Shown here in pieces: positions 6,841-14,347 of a stretch of 57,431 nucleotides of DNA. Both the position numbers and the translations under genes were made by a program. The stretch spans positions 1 through 57,431 of the forward strand of contig JAZURE010000053.1 of assembly GCA_045606045.1 (NCBI GenBank), read 5' to 3'. The notes under the pieces were generated by a model. That model was not told the DNA's origin. It made no database searches and worked only from the letters and a program-made list of their open reading frames with translations. The stretch comes from RGIG8748 sp045606045. GTDB taxonomy: Bacteria; Bacillota; Clostridia; UMGS1810. How positions within the stretch are numbered: position 1 is the first letter of the stretch; every line of letters starts with the position of its first letter.

Positions 6841-7230
6841 TTATCTCTTTGAGAACTGGGGTGCTCTTCTTGCAGCCTTTAAGCCGTACTTCTTTCTTTC
6901 CTTCATTCTGGGGTCTCTTGTTAAGAAACCTTCTGCCTTAAGGTTAGCTCTGTAAGCTTCGTCAACTGTAAGGAGGGCTCTGGAAAGACCGTGTCTTATA
7001 GCACCAGCCTGACCTGTAAAGCCACCGCCTGTAACCTTGGCAATTACATCGAACTTACCTAAGGTATCGGTAGCCACGAGGGGCTGTCTTACAACAACCT
7101 TAAGTGTTTCCAAACCAAAGTAATCGTCTATGTCTCTATCGTTTATAGTAATTTTTCCGGTTCCGGGAACTATTCTTACTCTTGCAACAGAGCTTTTTCT
7201 TCTTCCTGTACCATATAACTCGTTTGCCAT
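6841..7230 (-). CDS. rpsI: 30S ribosomal protein S9 (uS9)
   Basis: The product has 129 residues, the normal size. It contains GTGRRKSSVARVR near the start and ends in the typical basic tail RRAPQFSKR, whose last arginine reaches the P-site tRNA. It lies 14 nt downstream of rplM, the near-universal bacterial pair, and shares its promoter. The ribosome site AAGGAGG lies about 6 nt before the ATG. Confidence 0.98.
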   Translation of the reverse strand: MANELYGTGRRKSSVARVRIVPGTGKITINDRDIDDYFGLETLKVVVRQPLVATDTLGKFDVIAKVTGGGFTGQAGAIRHGLSRALLTVDEAYRANLKAEGFLTRDPRMKERKKYGLKAARRAPQFSKR

Positions 7231-7244
7231 TTTTAGTATCCTCC

Positions 7245-7682
7245 TTATTTAATAATACCTGTATAAACTTCAGGATTCTGTGCTGCATGCTCGTGCTCTG
7301 CACCTGCATATACTCTAAGTCTTGTAAGAGCCTTTGCACCTATAGTGTTGTGGGGGAGCATACCTTTAACAGCAAGTGTAACAGCCTTTTCGGGCTTTTC
7401 TGCCATGAGGGTCTTGTACTTGATTTCCTTAAGACCGCCTACATAGCCTGTGTGGTATCTGTAGTATTTCTGCTCAAGCTTGTTGCCTGTGAGAACAGCC
7501 TTGTCTGCGTTTAAGATTATTACGAAATCACCGCAGTCAACATTGGGTGTAAATGTAGGCTTAATTTTACCTCTTAAGATAGAAGCAGCAGCGCTTGCTA
7601 TTCTACCGAGACTTTTGCCTTCAGCATCAATAATGTACCATTTTCTTTCTACTTCAGCCGGTTTAGCCATAAATGTACTCAT
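7245..7682 (-). CDS. rplM: 50S ribosomal protein L13 (uL13)
   Basis: The product has 145 residues with the L13 signatures WYIIDAEGKSLGRIAS (residues 15-30) and KAVKGMLPHN-like text (AVKGMLPHNTIGAKAL). It is an early-assembly 23S rRNA-binding protein. The first ATG has GGAGG 8 nt upstream. An internal ATG at residue 5 is less likely. It is first in the rplM-rpsI operon. The predicted leader is only about 30 nt, so no room exists for a structured L13 leader of the kind known in other Firmicutes. Confidence 0.98.
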   Translation of the reverse strand: MSTFMAKPAEVERKWYIIDAEGKSLGRIASAAASILRGKIKPTFTPNVDCGDFVIILNADKAVLTGNKLEQKYYRYHTGYVGGLKEIKYKTLMAEKPEKAVTLAVKGMLPHNTIGAKALTRLRVYAGAEHEHAAQNPEVYTGIIK

Positions 7683-7719
7683 TAGATTAACCTCCGTGTT
7701 TATTTATTCAACATTTGGT

Positions 7720-7748
7720 ATTGTAATATATTTTTGCCAAGATGTCAA
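7720..7748 (-). promoter_or_regulatory. SigA promoter of rplM-rpsI
   Basis: On the minus strand TTGACA (7748-7743), 17 nt and TACAAT (7725-7720). Near-consensus, as expected for ribosomal protein genes. Confidence 0.8.
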
Positions 7749-8082
7749 CACTTTTTGCTTAAAATTTTAATTTACAAAATCAAATCTCTGTTTTTCTTAC
7801 TAAATCTCCCTCAATCTCTCTCATTCTCACAACTCAATTTAATTTTTTTGAAAACAAAAACATTCAAATTTAATGAAAACAAGCGAAAAAATGAATAACC
7901 GCCCGAAAATGGGCAAAAAAATAGCTGCCCCTGGCAGCTGCTTTTTTTCCTTATAAAAAGGAGGGAAAATGAAAAAAGTTTTGTGGTATGAATATATGTT
8001 ATCATTTTCCGGCAAAAATTTCAATTCTATTTTTTGACGAAAATGTCATTTTTTGCCACTTGTTTTTGTGCAAAACTTACAA
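7749..8082. other. Gene-free stretch between rplM promoter and sigH
   Basis: Only the sigH terminator (7922-7940), a second short hairpin GCCCGAAAATGGGC (7901-7914) and pyrimidine-rich sequence (7801-7835) are seen. Short minus-strand frames here run through the terminator and lack ribosome sites. Confidence 0.6.
7922..7940 (-). terminator. Terminator of sigH
   Basis: AGCTGCC (7923-7929) pairs with GGCAGCT (7933-7939). On the minus strand it is followed by ATTTTTTTG. T-tracts flank both sides, so it may also work in the plus direction. Confidence 0.7.
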
Positions 8083-8709
8083 CTAAGACATAAGTTCATC
8101 CGAAAAAGAGAGTTTTTCAAGCTTTTTCTTTATTCTTTGCAGAGCGTTGTCTATGGATTTTTCGCTTTTCCCAAGCTCTTTTGCAATATCCACATAGCTT
8201 TTCCCCTGAGTATAGCGCTTTAATACATCGGTTTCGTACCTGCTTAGACAATTTTTGAGCTGGCTTTCTATTATTTTTAACCGTTCTTTGTTTATCATTA
8301 TTTCCTCGGGGTCGGGATGCTGTATCTCAAGCAGGGATTCTATCATGGTATTTTCGTTCTCATCATCGGCACTTTTGTTAAGCGATATATATGAATTAAG
8401 AGGAAGGTGCTTAAGCCTTGTGGCAGTTTTTATCGCGGTTATTATCTGCCTTGTTATACACAGGTCGGCAAATGAGCGAAATGATGAGCCGCCGCTTGGA
8501 TTATAGTCTTTTATAGCCTTGTAGAGACCTATCATACCTTCCTGAACAATATCAGATTTTTCTGCTCCTATAAGAAAGTATGTGCGGGATTTTGATTTTA
8601 CAAAATTTTTGTATTTATTAAGAAGAAATTCAACAGCCTCCATGTTGCCGTCCTGAGCAAGTTCGAGTATTGTATTTTCTTCCATGTTTTTTAAGTCCAA
8701 TGCTTTCAT
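8083..8709 (-). CDS. sigH: RNA polymerase sigma factor SigH (Spo0H)
   Basis: The product has 208 residues. Region 2 reads KNFVKSKSRTYFLIGAEKSD then IVQEGMIGLYKAIKDY, and region 2.4 reads ITRQIITAIKTATRLKHLPL, all diagnostic of SigH, the sigma factor for the transition to sporulation. Region 4 holds a helix-turn-helix (SYVDIAKELGKSEKSIDNAL, about 171-190). GGTGGTGA precedes the ATG. It is transcribed away from spoIIIAA across a 108-nt gap. In Bacillus sigH lies elsewhere, near the secE-nusG region, so this neighbourhood is unusual. A TTGACA promoter suggests SigA-driven expression. No clear Spo0A box is seen. Confidence 0.9.
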   Translation of the reverse strand: MKALDLKNMEENTILELAQDGNMEAVEFLLNKYKNFVKSKSRTYFLIGAEKSDIVQEGMIGLYKAIKDYNPSGGSSFRSFADLCITRQIITAIKTATRLKHLPLNSYISLNKSADDENENTMIESLLEIQHPDPEEIMINKERLKIIESQLKNCLSRYETDVLKRYTQGKSYVDIAKELGKSEKSIDNALQRIKKKLEKLSFSDELMS

Positions 8710-8733
8710 TATATATCACCACCGAGTGTATTA

Positions 8734-8762
8734 ATTTTATATGATATTTGCCTTTTTGTCAA
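8734..8762 (-). promoter_or_regulatory. SigA promoter of sigH
   Basis: On the minus strand TTGACA (8762-8757), 17 nt and TAAAAT (8739-8734). Confidence 0.75.
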
Positions 8763-8771
8763 GACAAGCAG

Positions 8772-8800
8772 TTCTATTTATAGGTGCGGACAAATATACT
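8772..8800 (+). promoter_or_regulatory. Candidate SigE promoter of the spoIIIA operon
   Basis: TTCTATT (8772-8778), 14 nt and AATATACT (8793-8800). Compared with the SigE consensus KMATATT / CATACANT, this matches 5 of 7 and 6 of 8. The spoIIIA operon is SigE-dependent in Bacillus. The match is suggestive only. Confidence 0.35.
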
Positions 8801-8817
8801 TTACCGAGGTGATGATT

Positions 8818-9717
8818 TTGGATGCCATGATAGATATTTATCCCTATCTTCACTCTGATATTGCAAGAAGTCTTGCAGCATATAAAAGCCCTTGCGATAT
8901 TACCGAACTAAGACTTACGCTCGGAAAACCCGCAGTAGTGAGCCAAAGGGGCAGTACGCATTTTCTTCGGAGCGTGTCGGGCGAGGTTATAATATCGGAC
9001 AAAGCCTCTTTTATGTACACGGTAAACAAGCTCTCGGGAGGAAGCCTGTACAGCATTTCGGAAAGCTTAAAAAAAGGCTTTGTGACAATAGAGGGCGGTC
9101 ATAGAGTGGGTATTTGCGGAAGTGCAGTAATGACAGGTGCAACCATAGAGAATATAAAGGATATTTCGGCACTTTGCTTTAGAATCTGCAGAGAAATAAA
9201 AGGTTGTGCAAAAGATATATACAGGGATATATGCAGGGAAAAAAACTTTCCAAGCTGTATTATCGCATCGCCGCCGGGTTATGGCAAAACCACGGTATTA
9301 AGAGACCTTTGCAGGCTTATTGCCACAGGAGACGGCAAGAATGCAGTGCGAAAGGTAGGCATTGCCGATGAACGCTGCGAAATAGCTGCCATGTATGGCG
9401 GTGTATCAAATTTTGAGCTTGGCGACTACACATTTGTGTGCAGCGGCTATCCCAAAACAGAGGCAATGTTTCTAATGCTTCGCAGTATGAGCCCCGATGT
9501 TATAGTAACCGATGAGATTGGTACCGACGAAGAGTTTCGAGCCGTACAGCAGGTAAAAAAGTGCGGTGTGAGCGTTATTGCAAGTGTACATGCATTCGAT
9601 TTGGAGGATATCATATTTCGCTTCGGAAACAACATAAAAAGCTTTGATTGTATATTTTTTATACAAAATAAAAAGACAGGCCACACACTCTACAGGAGGT
9701 GCAAAGGTGATTATTAA
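8818..9717 (+). CDS. spoIIIAA: Stage III sporulation protein AA, AAA-type ATPase
   Basis: The product has about 299 residues. It is the ATPase of the SpoIIIA-SpoIIQ channel between mother cell and forespore, related to secretion ATPases. The P-loop is SPPGYGKTT (about residues 151-159), and Walker B is VIVTDEIG. A TTG start at 8818 is preferred because GAGGTGAT lies 8 nt upstream. GTG 8809 would overlap the ribosome site and ATG 8827 is too far. The gene overlaps spoIIIAB by 11 nt. It opens the eight-gene operon. Confidence 0.93.
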   Translation: MDAMIDIYPYLHSDIARSLAAYKSPCDITELRLTLGKPAVVSQRGSTHFLRSVSGEVIISDKASFMYTVNKLSGGSLYSISESLKKGFVTIEGGHRVGICGSAVMTGATIENIKDISALCFRICREIKGCAKDIYRDICREKNFPSCIIASPPGYGKTTVLRDLCRLIATGDGKNAVRKVGIADERCEIAAMYGGVSNFELGDYTFVCSGYPKTEAMFLMLRSMSPDVIVTDEIGTDEEFRAVQQVKKCGVSVIASVHAFDLEDIIFRFGNNIKSFDCIFFIQNKKTGHTLYRRCKGDY

Positions 9718-10222
9718 ACTTGCAGGTATGATAACGGTTTTGCTTTCGTCTGCTCTTACAGGTTTTTATTTTGCCGATTCCATGGCGCAAAGGGAGAGAG
9801 AACTTTGCAATCTTTCCGATGCCATAAGCCTTATGATAGGTGAGGTAGGGTATAGCCATCTTTGTATAAAGGATATCTTTTTTAAGGTATCGTCTCTTGT
9901 TAAGGGCGAAGCTTCGGAGCTTTTCAAACTCATATGCACATCACTCGAAAGAGGTGAGACTGCAGAGGATGCATGGAAAAGTGCAGTAGAGAGTGCATCG
10001 GGGATAATGGCACTTAAAAATTTCGATTGTGAAATCCTTACAAAAAGCGGATATCTTTTTGATGCATACAGTCTGGATGAGCAGATAGCCAATCTTGAAG
10101 AATTAAAAAGACGAATAGAAAATCTTGCATGCGATGCATTGCAGTATAAAAAGAAGAACAGCAGAATAGTGAAGATGCTTGGAATCTACGGAGGAATTCT
10201 CCTTTGTATAATAGTTTTTTAG
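9707..10222 (+). CDS. spoIIIAB: Stage III sporulation protein AB
   Basis: The product has 171 residues, matching the usual size. GTG 9707 is used, 7 nt after AGGAGG, and overlaps the end of spoIIIAA. The N-terminal membrane helix (IIKLAGMITVLLSSALTGFY) is followed by a cytoplasmic helical domain resembling type II secretion protein F, with a second C-terminal membrane helix (MLGIYGGILLCIIVF). It is predicted to work with SpoIIIAA in the mother-cell membrane. Confidence 0.92.
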   Translation: MIIKLAGMITVLLSSALTGFYFADSMAQRERELCNLSDAISLMIGEVGYSHLCIKDIFFKVSSLVKGEASELFKLICTSLERGETAEDAWKSAVESASGIMALKNFDCEILTKSGYLFDAYSLDEQIANLEELKRRIENLACDALQYKKKNSRIVKMLGIYGGILLCIIVF

Positions 10223-10231
10223 GAGTAGATT

Positions 10232-10426
10232 ATGGGAACTGAACTTATATTTCAGATAGCGGCAATAGGTATAATAGTATCTGTACTTTGCAGACTTCTT
10301 GTGCAGTCGGGCAGAGATGAGCAGGCGTTTATGCTCTCTATTGTAGGTCTTGTGGTGGTGATGCTTATGGTGGTAAACGAGGTCAGTACCTTGTTTGAAA
10401 CCGTCAGGAAACTGTTTGATATATGA
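10232..10426 (+). CDS. spoIIIAC: Stage III sporulation protein AC
   Basis: The product has 64 residues with two membrane helices (about 5-22 and 33-50), typical of SpoIIIAC. It is a small subunit of the mother-cell membrane part of the SpoIIIA channel. The ribosome site is AGGAG, and the stop overlaps the spoIIIAD start by 4 nt, which suggests translational coupling. Confidence 0.93.
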   Translation: MGTELIFQIAAIGIIVSVLCRLLVQSGRDEQAFMLSIVGLVVVMLMVVNEVSTLFETVRKLFDI

Positions 10427-10809
10427 TATTTAAAATAGTTGTTTTTGCTATAGCAGTTTGCCTTATTGCTGTAATACTTAAGGAGAATTTCAAGTCGGGC
10501 GCAGTAGTGCTTACGGTGTGCGGATGTCTTGCACTATTTTTGTTTTTTGCGCAGATTTTTGCCACCATTAAGGACAGCCTTGATATTCTGGATGAAGTAA
10601 GCGGTATAAATGCCGATGCAGTATCCATTATTTTTAAAACACTCATGGTTGCATATCTTACAAGCTTTGGAAGTGACATATGTACTGACGCAGGTGAAAA
10701 GTCTATAGCAACTGCACTTGAAACCGCAGGAAAGGCAATTATGCTTTCTATGGCACTTCCTATGCTTGTAGGTATATTCAAATCGGTAAGGGATATAATC
10801 GGAGGGTAA
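10423..10809 (+). CDS. spoIIIAD: Stage III sporulation protein AD
   Basis: The product has 128 residues with several membrane helices (1-20, 25-48, 60-80 and C-terminal). It is homologous to SpoIIIAC but longer. It starts at ATG 10423 within the end of spoIIIAC. It belongs to the membrane core of the channel. Confidence 0.92.
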   Translation: MIFKIVVFAIAVCLIAVILKENFKSGAVVLTVCGCLALFLFFAQIFATIKDSLDILDEVSGINADAVSIIFKTLMVAYLTSFGSDICTDAGEKSIATALETAGKAIMLSMALPMLVGIFKSVRDIIGG

Positions 10810-10810
10810 T

Positions 10811-11890
10811 GTGCGTTATATATTTTGTGTGCTAATCTTTTTAATTTGTTTCATGCCCGCACGCTCTTTTGCATATGAGTATTCTGATGAAAGCTTCTCC
10901 TATACGAGCGAAGCCTTCAGAGAGGTTTCGGAAACCTTGGATTTTGGAGACTTTGTTTCAAGTGTTGTAAAAGGGGATGATCCTCTGCCTGAGGGCATAT
11001 TTCAAAAAATAGTCGCTATGGTCATTGGCGATGTGAAGTCTGTTTTAAGTTATATACTCTCTGTACTTGGTTTTGTTATACTGTCCTCGTGCATCAAGGG
11101 CTCTCAGATAAAGCTTGGCGAGAGTGTATCGGAAATAGCCTTTCTCATATGCTATTTTGTAATCTCTACCTTTTTGATAGGAATTCTTTACAAGAGTGTG
11201 GGGATAGCCCTCAAAGCTGCAGAGGAAATCGTGGTATTTATACGGATGTCACTTCCCGCATACATAGGTATAATCTCTTCTACCGGTATCAACGCATCTG
11301 CCATGCAAGGTGTGTTTCTTATGATGGTAAATGCTGTTTCGCAGTATGCGGGTGATTTTATGATAAATTCCTTTTTCTACATAGGCGTACTTACAATTGT
11401 GAGTAATATGTCTTCTCGAATACAGATAATGAAGCTCATACACATATCAAGGCAGGTGCTTTTGTGGGCATTGGGATTCCTGCTTACCGTGTTTGCGGGC
11501 ATGACCTCTCTTTCGGGACTTGCAGTATCCGCTTCGTCTGCCACAGGTATCCGTGCCGCCAAGTATACCATAGGTCATGCCATACCCGTTGTGGGAGGCT
11601 TTCTTGCAGATTCTACAGAGCTTATTTTAGCATCTGCGAAGATTTTCAAAAATGCCTTGGGAACAGCAGGGATAATTGCCCTTGCTATTCTCTGCCTGGT
11701 GCCTGTATTAAAGCTTTTTGCAGTAGGCTTTACGCTTAAGATAACAGCAGGTCTTACCGAGCCGTTTTGCGATAAGCTTATGTCAGACAGTATCTATGCG
11801 GTGGGACAGACTGTTGTGTATATTATGGTCTCTGTGCTTCTTATGACGGTTATGTTTATATTTGCTTTTGCTGTGCTTATGAATTTGTAG
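10811..11890 (+). CDS. spoIIIAE: Stage III sporulation protein AE
   Basis: The product has 359 residues. A GTG start follows GGAGGG by 5 nt. A signal-like N-terminus (YIFCVLIFLICFMPARSFA) precedes a short external stretch and then about eight membrane spans from residue 75. The G/S-rich loop TSLSGLAVSASSATGIRAAKY is typical of the family. It is the largest polytopic subunit of the SpoIIIA complex, essential for SigG activation in the engulfed forespore. Confidence 0.93.
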   Translation: MRYIFCVLIFLICFMPARSFAYEYSDESFSYTSEAFREVSETLDFGDFVSSVVKGDDPLPEGIFQKIVAMVIGDVKSVLSYILSVLGFVILSSCIKGSQIKLGESVSEIAFLICYFVISTFLIGILYKSVGIALKAAEEIVVFIRMSLPAYIGIISSTGINASAMQGVFLMMVNAVSQYAGDFMINSFFYIGVLTIVSNMSSRIQIMKLIHISRQVLLWALGFLLTVFAGMTSLSGLAVSASSATGIRAAKYTIGHAIPVVGGFLADSTELILASAKIFKNALGTAGIIALAILCLVPVLKLFAVGFTLKITAGLTEPFCDKLMSDSIYAVGQTVVYIMVSVLLMTVMFIFAFAVLMNL

Positions 11891-11900
11891 TGGTGTAAAT

Positions 11901-12344
11901 ATGAGAGAATATGTAATTTCAATATGCTTTGCCGTTATTTTATGTGCGGCAGCCGATATGCTTGTTCCATCCAAAAAATACAGAGGTATAATAAAAATCG
12001 TTTGCGGAATGTTTGTAATTTCAAGCATTGTTTCGCCCATAGAAGAGATTATAAAATTTGATTTCACTTCTTTTGATTCGGATATGTTTTTAAACGATGA
12101 TGTACACTTCTACGATACTGTAAATAAAAGCCGGGAAATGTATACACAGTATCTTACCGAAAACAGTCAAAGTATTCTTATATCCGAGGTCGGAAGAGAT
12201 ATATCAAGTATCGCGGGAGAGGATATAAATGTACAGCTAAACGAAAACGAACTCATATTATACGGAGTGAGTATGTCAAAAAGAGAAGAAATATCGGCGT
12301 ATGTAAAAAGAAATTACGGTCTGGATACTTCTTACGGGGATTGA
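11901..12344 (+). CDS. spoIIIAF: Stage III sporulation protein AF
   Basis: The product has 147 residues. Two N-terminal membrane helices (about 4-22 and 33-50, with the typical YRGIIKIVCGMFV) precede a domain that in other species adopts the ring-building fold. It begins 10 nt after spoIIIAE, and its TGA lies 9 nt before the spoIIIAG ATG. Confidence 0.9.
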   Translation: MREYVISICFAVILCAAADMLVPSKKYRGIIKIVCGMFVISSIVSPIEEIIKFDFTSFDSDMFLNDDVHFYDTVNKSREMYTQYLTENSQSILISEVGRDISSIAGEDINVQLNENELILYGVSMSKREEISAYVKRNYGLDTSYGD

Positions 12345-12352
12345 GGTGGAGG

Positions 12353-12859
12353 ATGAAGCATAAGATATTAAAAAGAGTAAAGCCATCTTACCTTGTAATC
12401 GCAATGGCAATGGGGGTTGCACTTATGGTGCTTTCTAATGCATTTACACCGCATGATAAAGAGGAGACTTCTCCAAAAATTATAGAGGAAGATGTGTATA
12501 ACACCGATGCCGAAAACAAGCTCAAGCAAATAATAGAAAGTATAGACGGTGTAAGTAATGTCAGGGTTTTTATAACCTATGAAAACAAAGGAGTAAAAAA
12601 GATAGCTTCCGTAGGCGATAAGTCTTCCTCGGACGATGGGAATAAAAAGACGGATACAACCTCAAGACGGGAGGTTACTGTAAAGAATTCCTCGGGCGAA
12701 AGTCCCTTTGTAGATGAGGAAATTCTACCTCAGGTGCGAGGTGTAATAATAGCGGCAGACGGGCTTGAAAACAAAACCTTAGCTGCTGAGATAACCGATG
12801 CTGTATCTGCGGTTTTGGGGGTATCTGTAAACAGGGTAAAGATACTTTCCAATCCGTAA
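12353..12859 (+). CDS. spoIIIAG: Stage III sporulation protein AG
   Basis: The product has 168 residues. ATG 12353 follows GAGGTG by about 6 nt. A single N-terminal membrane helix (LVIAMAMGVALMVLSNAF) anchors it, and the ring-building fold reads KLKQIIESIDGVSNVRVFIT to the C-terminal VLGVSVNRVKILSNP. In between sits the S/T/K-rich insertion typical of SpoIIIAG. In Bacillus SpoIIIAG forms the large ring in the intermembrane space. Confidence 0.92.
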   Translation: MKHKILKRVKPSYLVIAMAMGVALMVLSNAFTPHDKEETSPKIIEEDVYNTDAENKLKQIIESIDGVSNVRVFITYENKGVKKIASVGDKSSSDDGNKKTDTTSRREVTVKNSSGESPFVDEEILPQVRGVIIAADGLENKTLAAEITDAVSAVLGVSVNRVKILSNP

Positions 12860-12881
12860 AAATATTAAGGAGAGATATAAT

Positions 12882-13424
12882 ATGTTTATGGTATTTAAGA
12901 AAAAGCAAATGGTAATGACAGCTCTGGTGCTTATGCTTGGTATTGCGGGGTATCTTAATTATCGATACGATGTCCCCGAAAATGCCGAGACCTCGGTAGC
13001 GGAAAACACCTCGGCACAAGAGCCGGGTATAGGCGAGACCGTAATGGTAAGCACCAAGCCCGAGAAAACGGAAAAAGAGCAAGATGATTTTCTTACGATA
13101 AAACGGCTGGAAAGAGACAAAGTTAGAGCACAGATATGCGATGAACTCAAAAGAACTCTGGAAAACGACAGTATATCGCAGGAGTTAAGGCAAAAGACCG
13201 AGGATAAGCTTTCCGCAGTTTTAGACTATCAGGAAAAGGAAGCAACAGCACAAAATCTGCTATCGGCAAAGGGGTTTGAAAAGACTCTTGTATACATAAC
13301 AGACGAAAGCGTAACAGTAAATATAAAAAGAGACGCCTTAAGCAGAAGCGATACTGCAAAGATAGTGGATATAATTTATGAACTTACTCAAAATAATAAT
13401 ATAAAAATAGTTGAAGTCGAGTAA
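12882..13424 (+). CDS. spoIIIAH: Stage III sporulation protein AH
   Basis: The product has 180 residues. A membrane helix at about 10-27 is followed by an acidic low-complexity linker (30-65) and a C-terminal ring-building domain (about 70-180, RDKVRAQICDELKRTLEND then VYITDESVTVNIKRD). SpoIIIAH binds SpoIIQ across the intermembrane space. It is the last gene of the operon. An SigA-type promoter for asp23 overlaps its final codons. Confidence 0.92.
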   Translation: MFMVFKKKQMVMTALVLMLGIAGYLNYRYDVPENAETSVAENTSAQEPGIGETVMVSTKPEKTEKEQDDFLTIKRLERDKVRAQICDELKRTLENDSISQELRQKTEDKLSAVLDYQEKEATAQNLLSAKGFEKTLVYITDESVTVNIKRDALSRSDTAKIVDIIYELTQNNNIKIVEVE

Positions 13425-13439
13425 AATTTGTGTTATACT
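13411..13439 (+). promoter_or_regulatory. SigA promoter of asp23
   Basis: TTGAAG (13411-13416), 17 nt, extended TG and TATACT (13434-13439), overlapping the end of spoIIIAH. It decouples the housekeeping genes downstream from the sporulation operon. Confidence 0.7.
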
Positions 13440-13484
13440 AATGAAAAGGTAGTAGTGTACAGTATTGTTTTAGGAGGAATTTCT

Positions 13485-13877
13485 ATGAGTGAAACCAAAG
13501 AAGTCAGCAATATCAAAATATCCGACGAAGTTATCGAAACAATAGCATCTGTTGCAGTTTCCAATGTTGATGGCGTTTGCACTACCGGCTTCGGTTTTGT
13601 AGACGGTATCGCAAGAAGACTATCCAAGAAACCCTCTACATCAGGTATTAAGGCAAACATGGGTGAGGGCACAACGAATGTGGATGTAAATATCGTAGTA
13701 AAATACGGTGCCAGAATTCCCGAGGTTGCATGGAATGTACAGGATGCCGTAAAGAAAGAAATAGAGCTTATGACAGGACTTGCCGTAGAAAAGGTAAATG
13801 TTCGTGTTGTGGGAATAGAAATTCCCGAAGATAAAAAAGACGAGGACACAGACAATACAACAGACGAAAACGAGTAA
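13485..13877 (+). CDS. Asp23/Gls24 family envelope protein
   Basis: The product has 130 residues. ATG 13485 is used, after AGGAGG by 7 nt. The Asp23 domain starts NIKISDEVIETIASVAVSNV and contains DVNIVVKYGARIPEVAWNVQ, both diagnostic. Such proteins sit at the membrane face and are linked to envelope homeostasis. In many Clostridia one lies just upstream of nusB, as here. The C-terminus is acidic. A terminator follows, so nusB has a separate or read-through source of transcription. Confidence 0.9.
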   Translation: MSETKEVSNIKISDEVIETIASVAVSNVDGVCTTGFGFVDGIARRLSKKPSTSGIKANMGEGTTNVDVNIVVKYGARIPEVAWNVQDAVKKEIELMTGLAVEKVNVRVVGIEIPEDKKDEDTDNTTDENE

Positions 13878-13884
13878 ACATCAG

Positions 13885-13915
13885 GGTCCCGTTGTGCCTA
13901 AACGGGACCTTTTTT
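13885..13915 (+). terminator. Terminator after asp23
   Basis: GGTCCCGTT (13885-13893) pairs with AACGGGACC (13901-13909), followed by TTTTTT. Confidence 0.8.
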
Positions 13916-13935
13916 AGTGTGTTTGGAGGAATAAC

Positions 13936-14343
13936 ATGAGCAGAAAAGCCGCGCGCGAGAGCGCCTTCAAAATTATATATCAGGTACCGTTCCACGAAAA
14001 CAGCGATGTAAATCTCACTTTGGAGAACTTTGCATTTTCGGAGGAATATGCTCTTCTTACAAAACAGGACATCAAGTATATAGATACCTGTGTAAACGGA
14101 TGCTATAATAACCTTGAAAGTATTGATTCCAAAATAAGCTCATCGCTTAAGAACTGGACTATAGAAAGACTTTCCAAGGTGAATCTTGCTATTTTACGCC
14201 TGTCCGTAAGTGAGATGGATTATGCCGAGGTACCTTATCAGGTATCCATAAATGAGGCAGTAGAGCTTGCCAAAAAGTATAGTGATGACGAAGCACCCTC
14301 GTTTGTAAACGGAGTGCTTGCAGATATTAAAAAGGTGCGTTGA
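13936..14343 (+). CDS. nusB: Transcription antitermination factor NusB
   Basis: The product has 135 residues. The N-terminus SRKAARESAFKIIYQ and the C-terminal VNGVLADIKKVR are typical of NusB, which with NusE binds boxA RNA during rRNA transcription. GGAGG lies 6 nt upstream. It is followed 4 nt later by xseA and starts a tightly packed run to radC. Confidence 0.95.
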   Translation: MSRKAARESAFKIIYQVPFHENSDVNLTLENFAFSEEYALLTKQDIKYIDTCVNGCYNNLESIDSKISSSLKNWTIERLSKVNLAILRLSVSEMDYAEVPYQVSINEAVELAKKYSDDEAPSFVNGVLADIKKVR

Positions 14344-14347
14344 TTAA

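Noticed and set aside
7811..8024. Two overlapping minus-strand frames of 61-64 codons downstream of sigH
   Set aside because: They read through the sigH terminator and lack ribosome sites.
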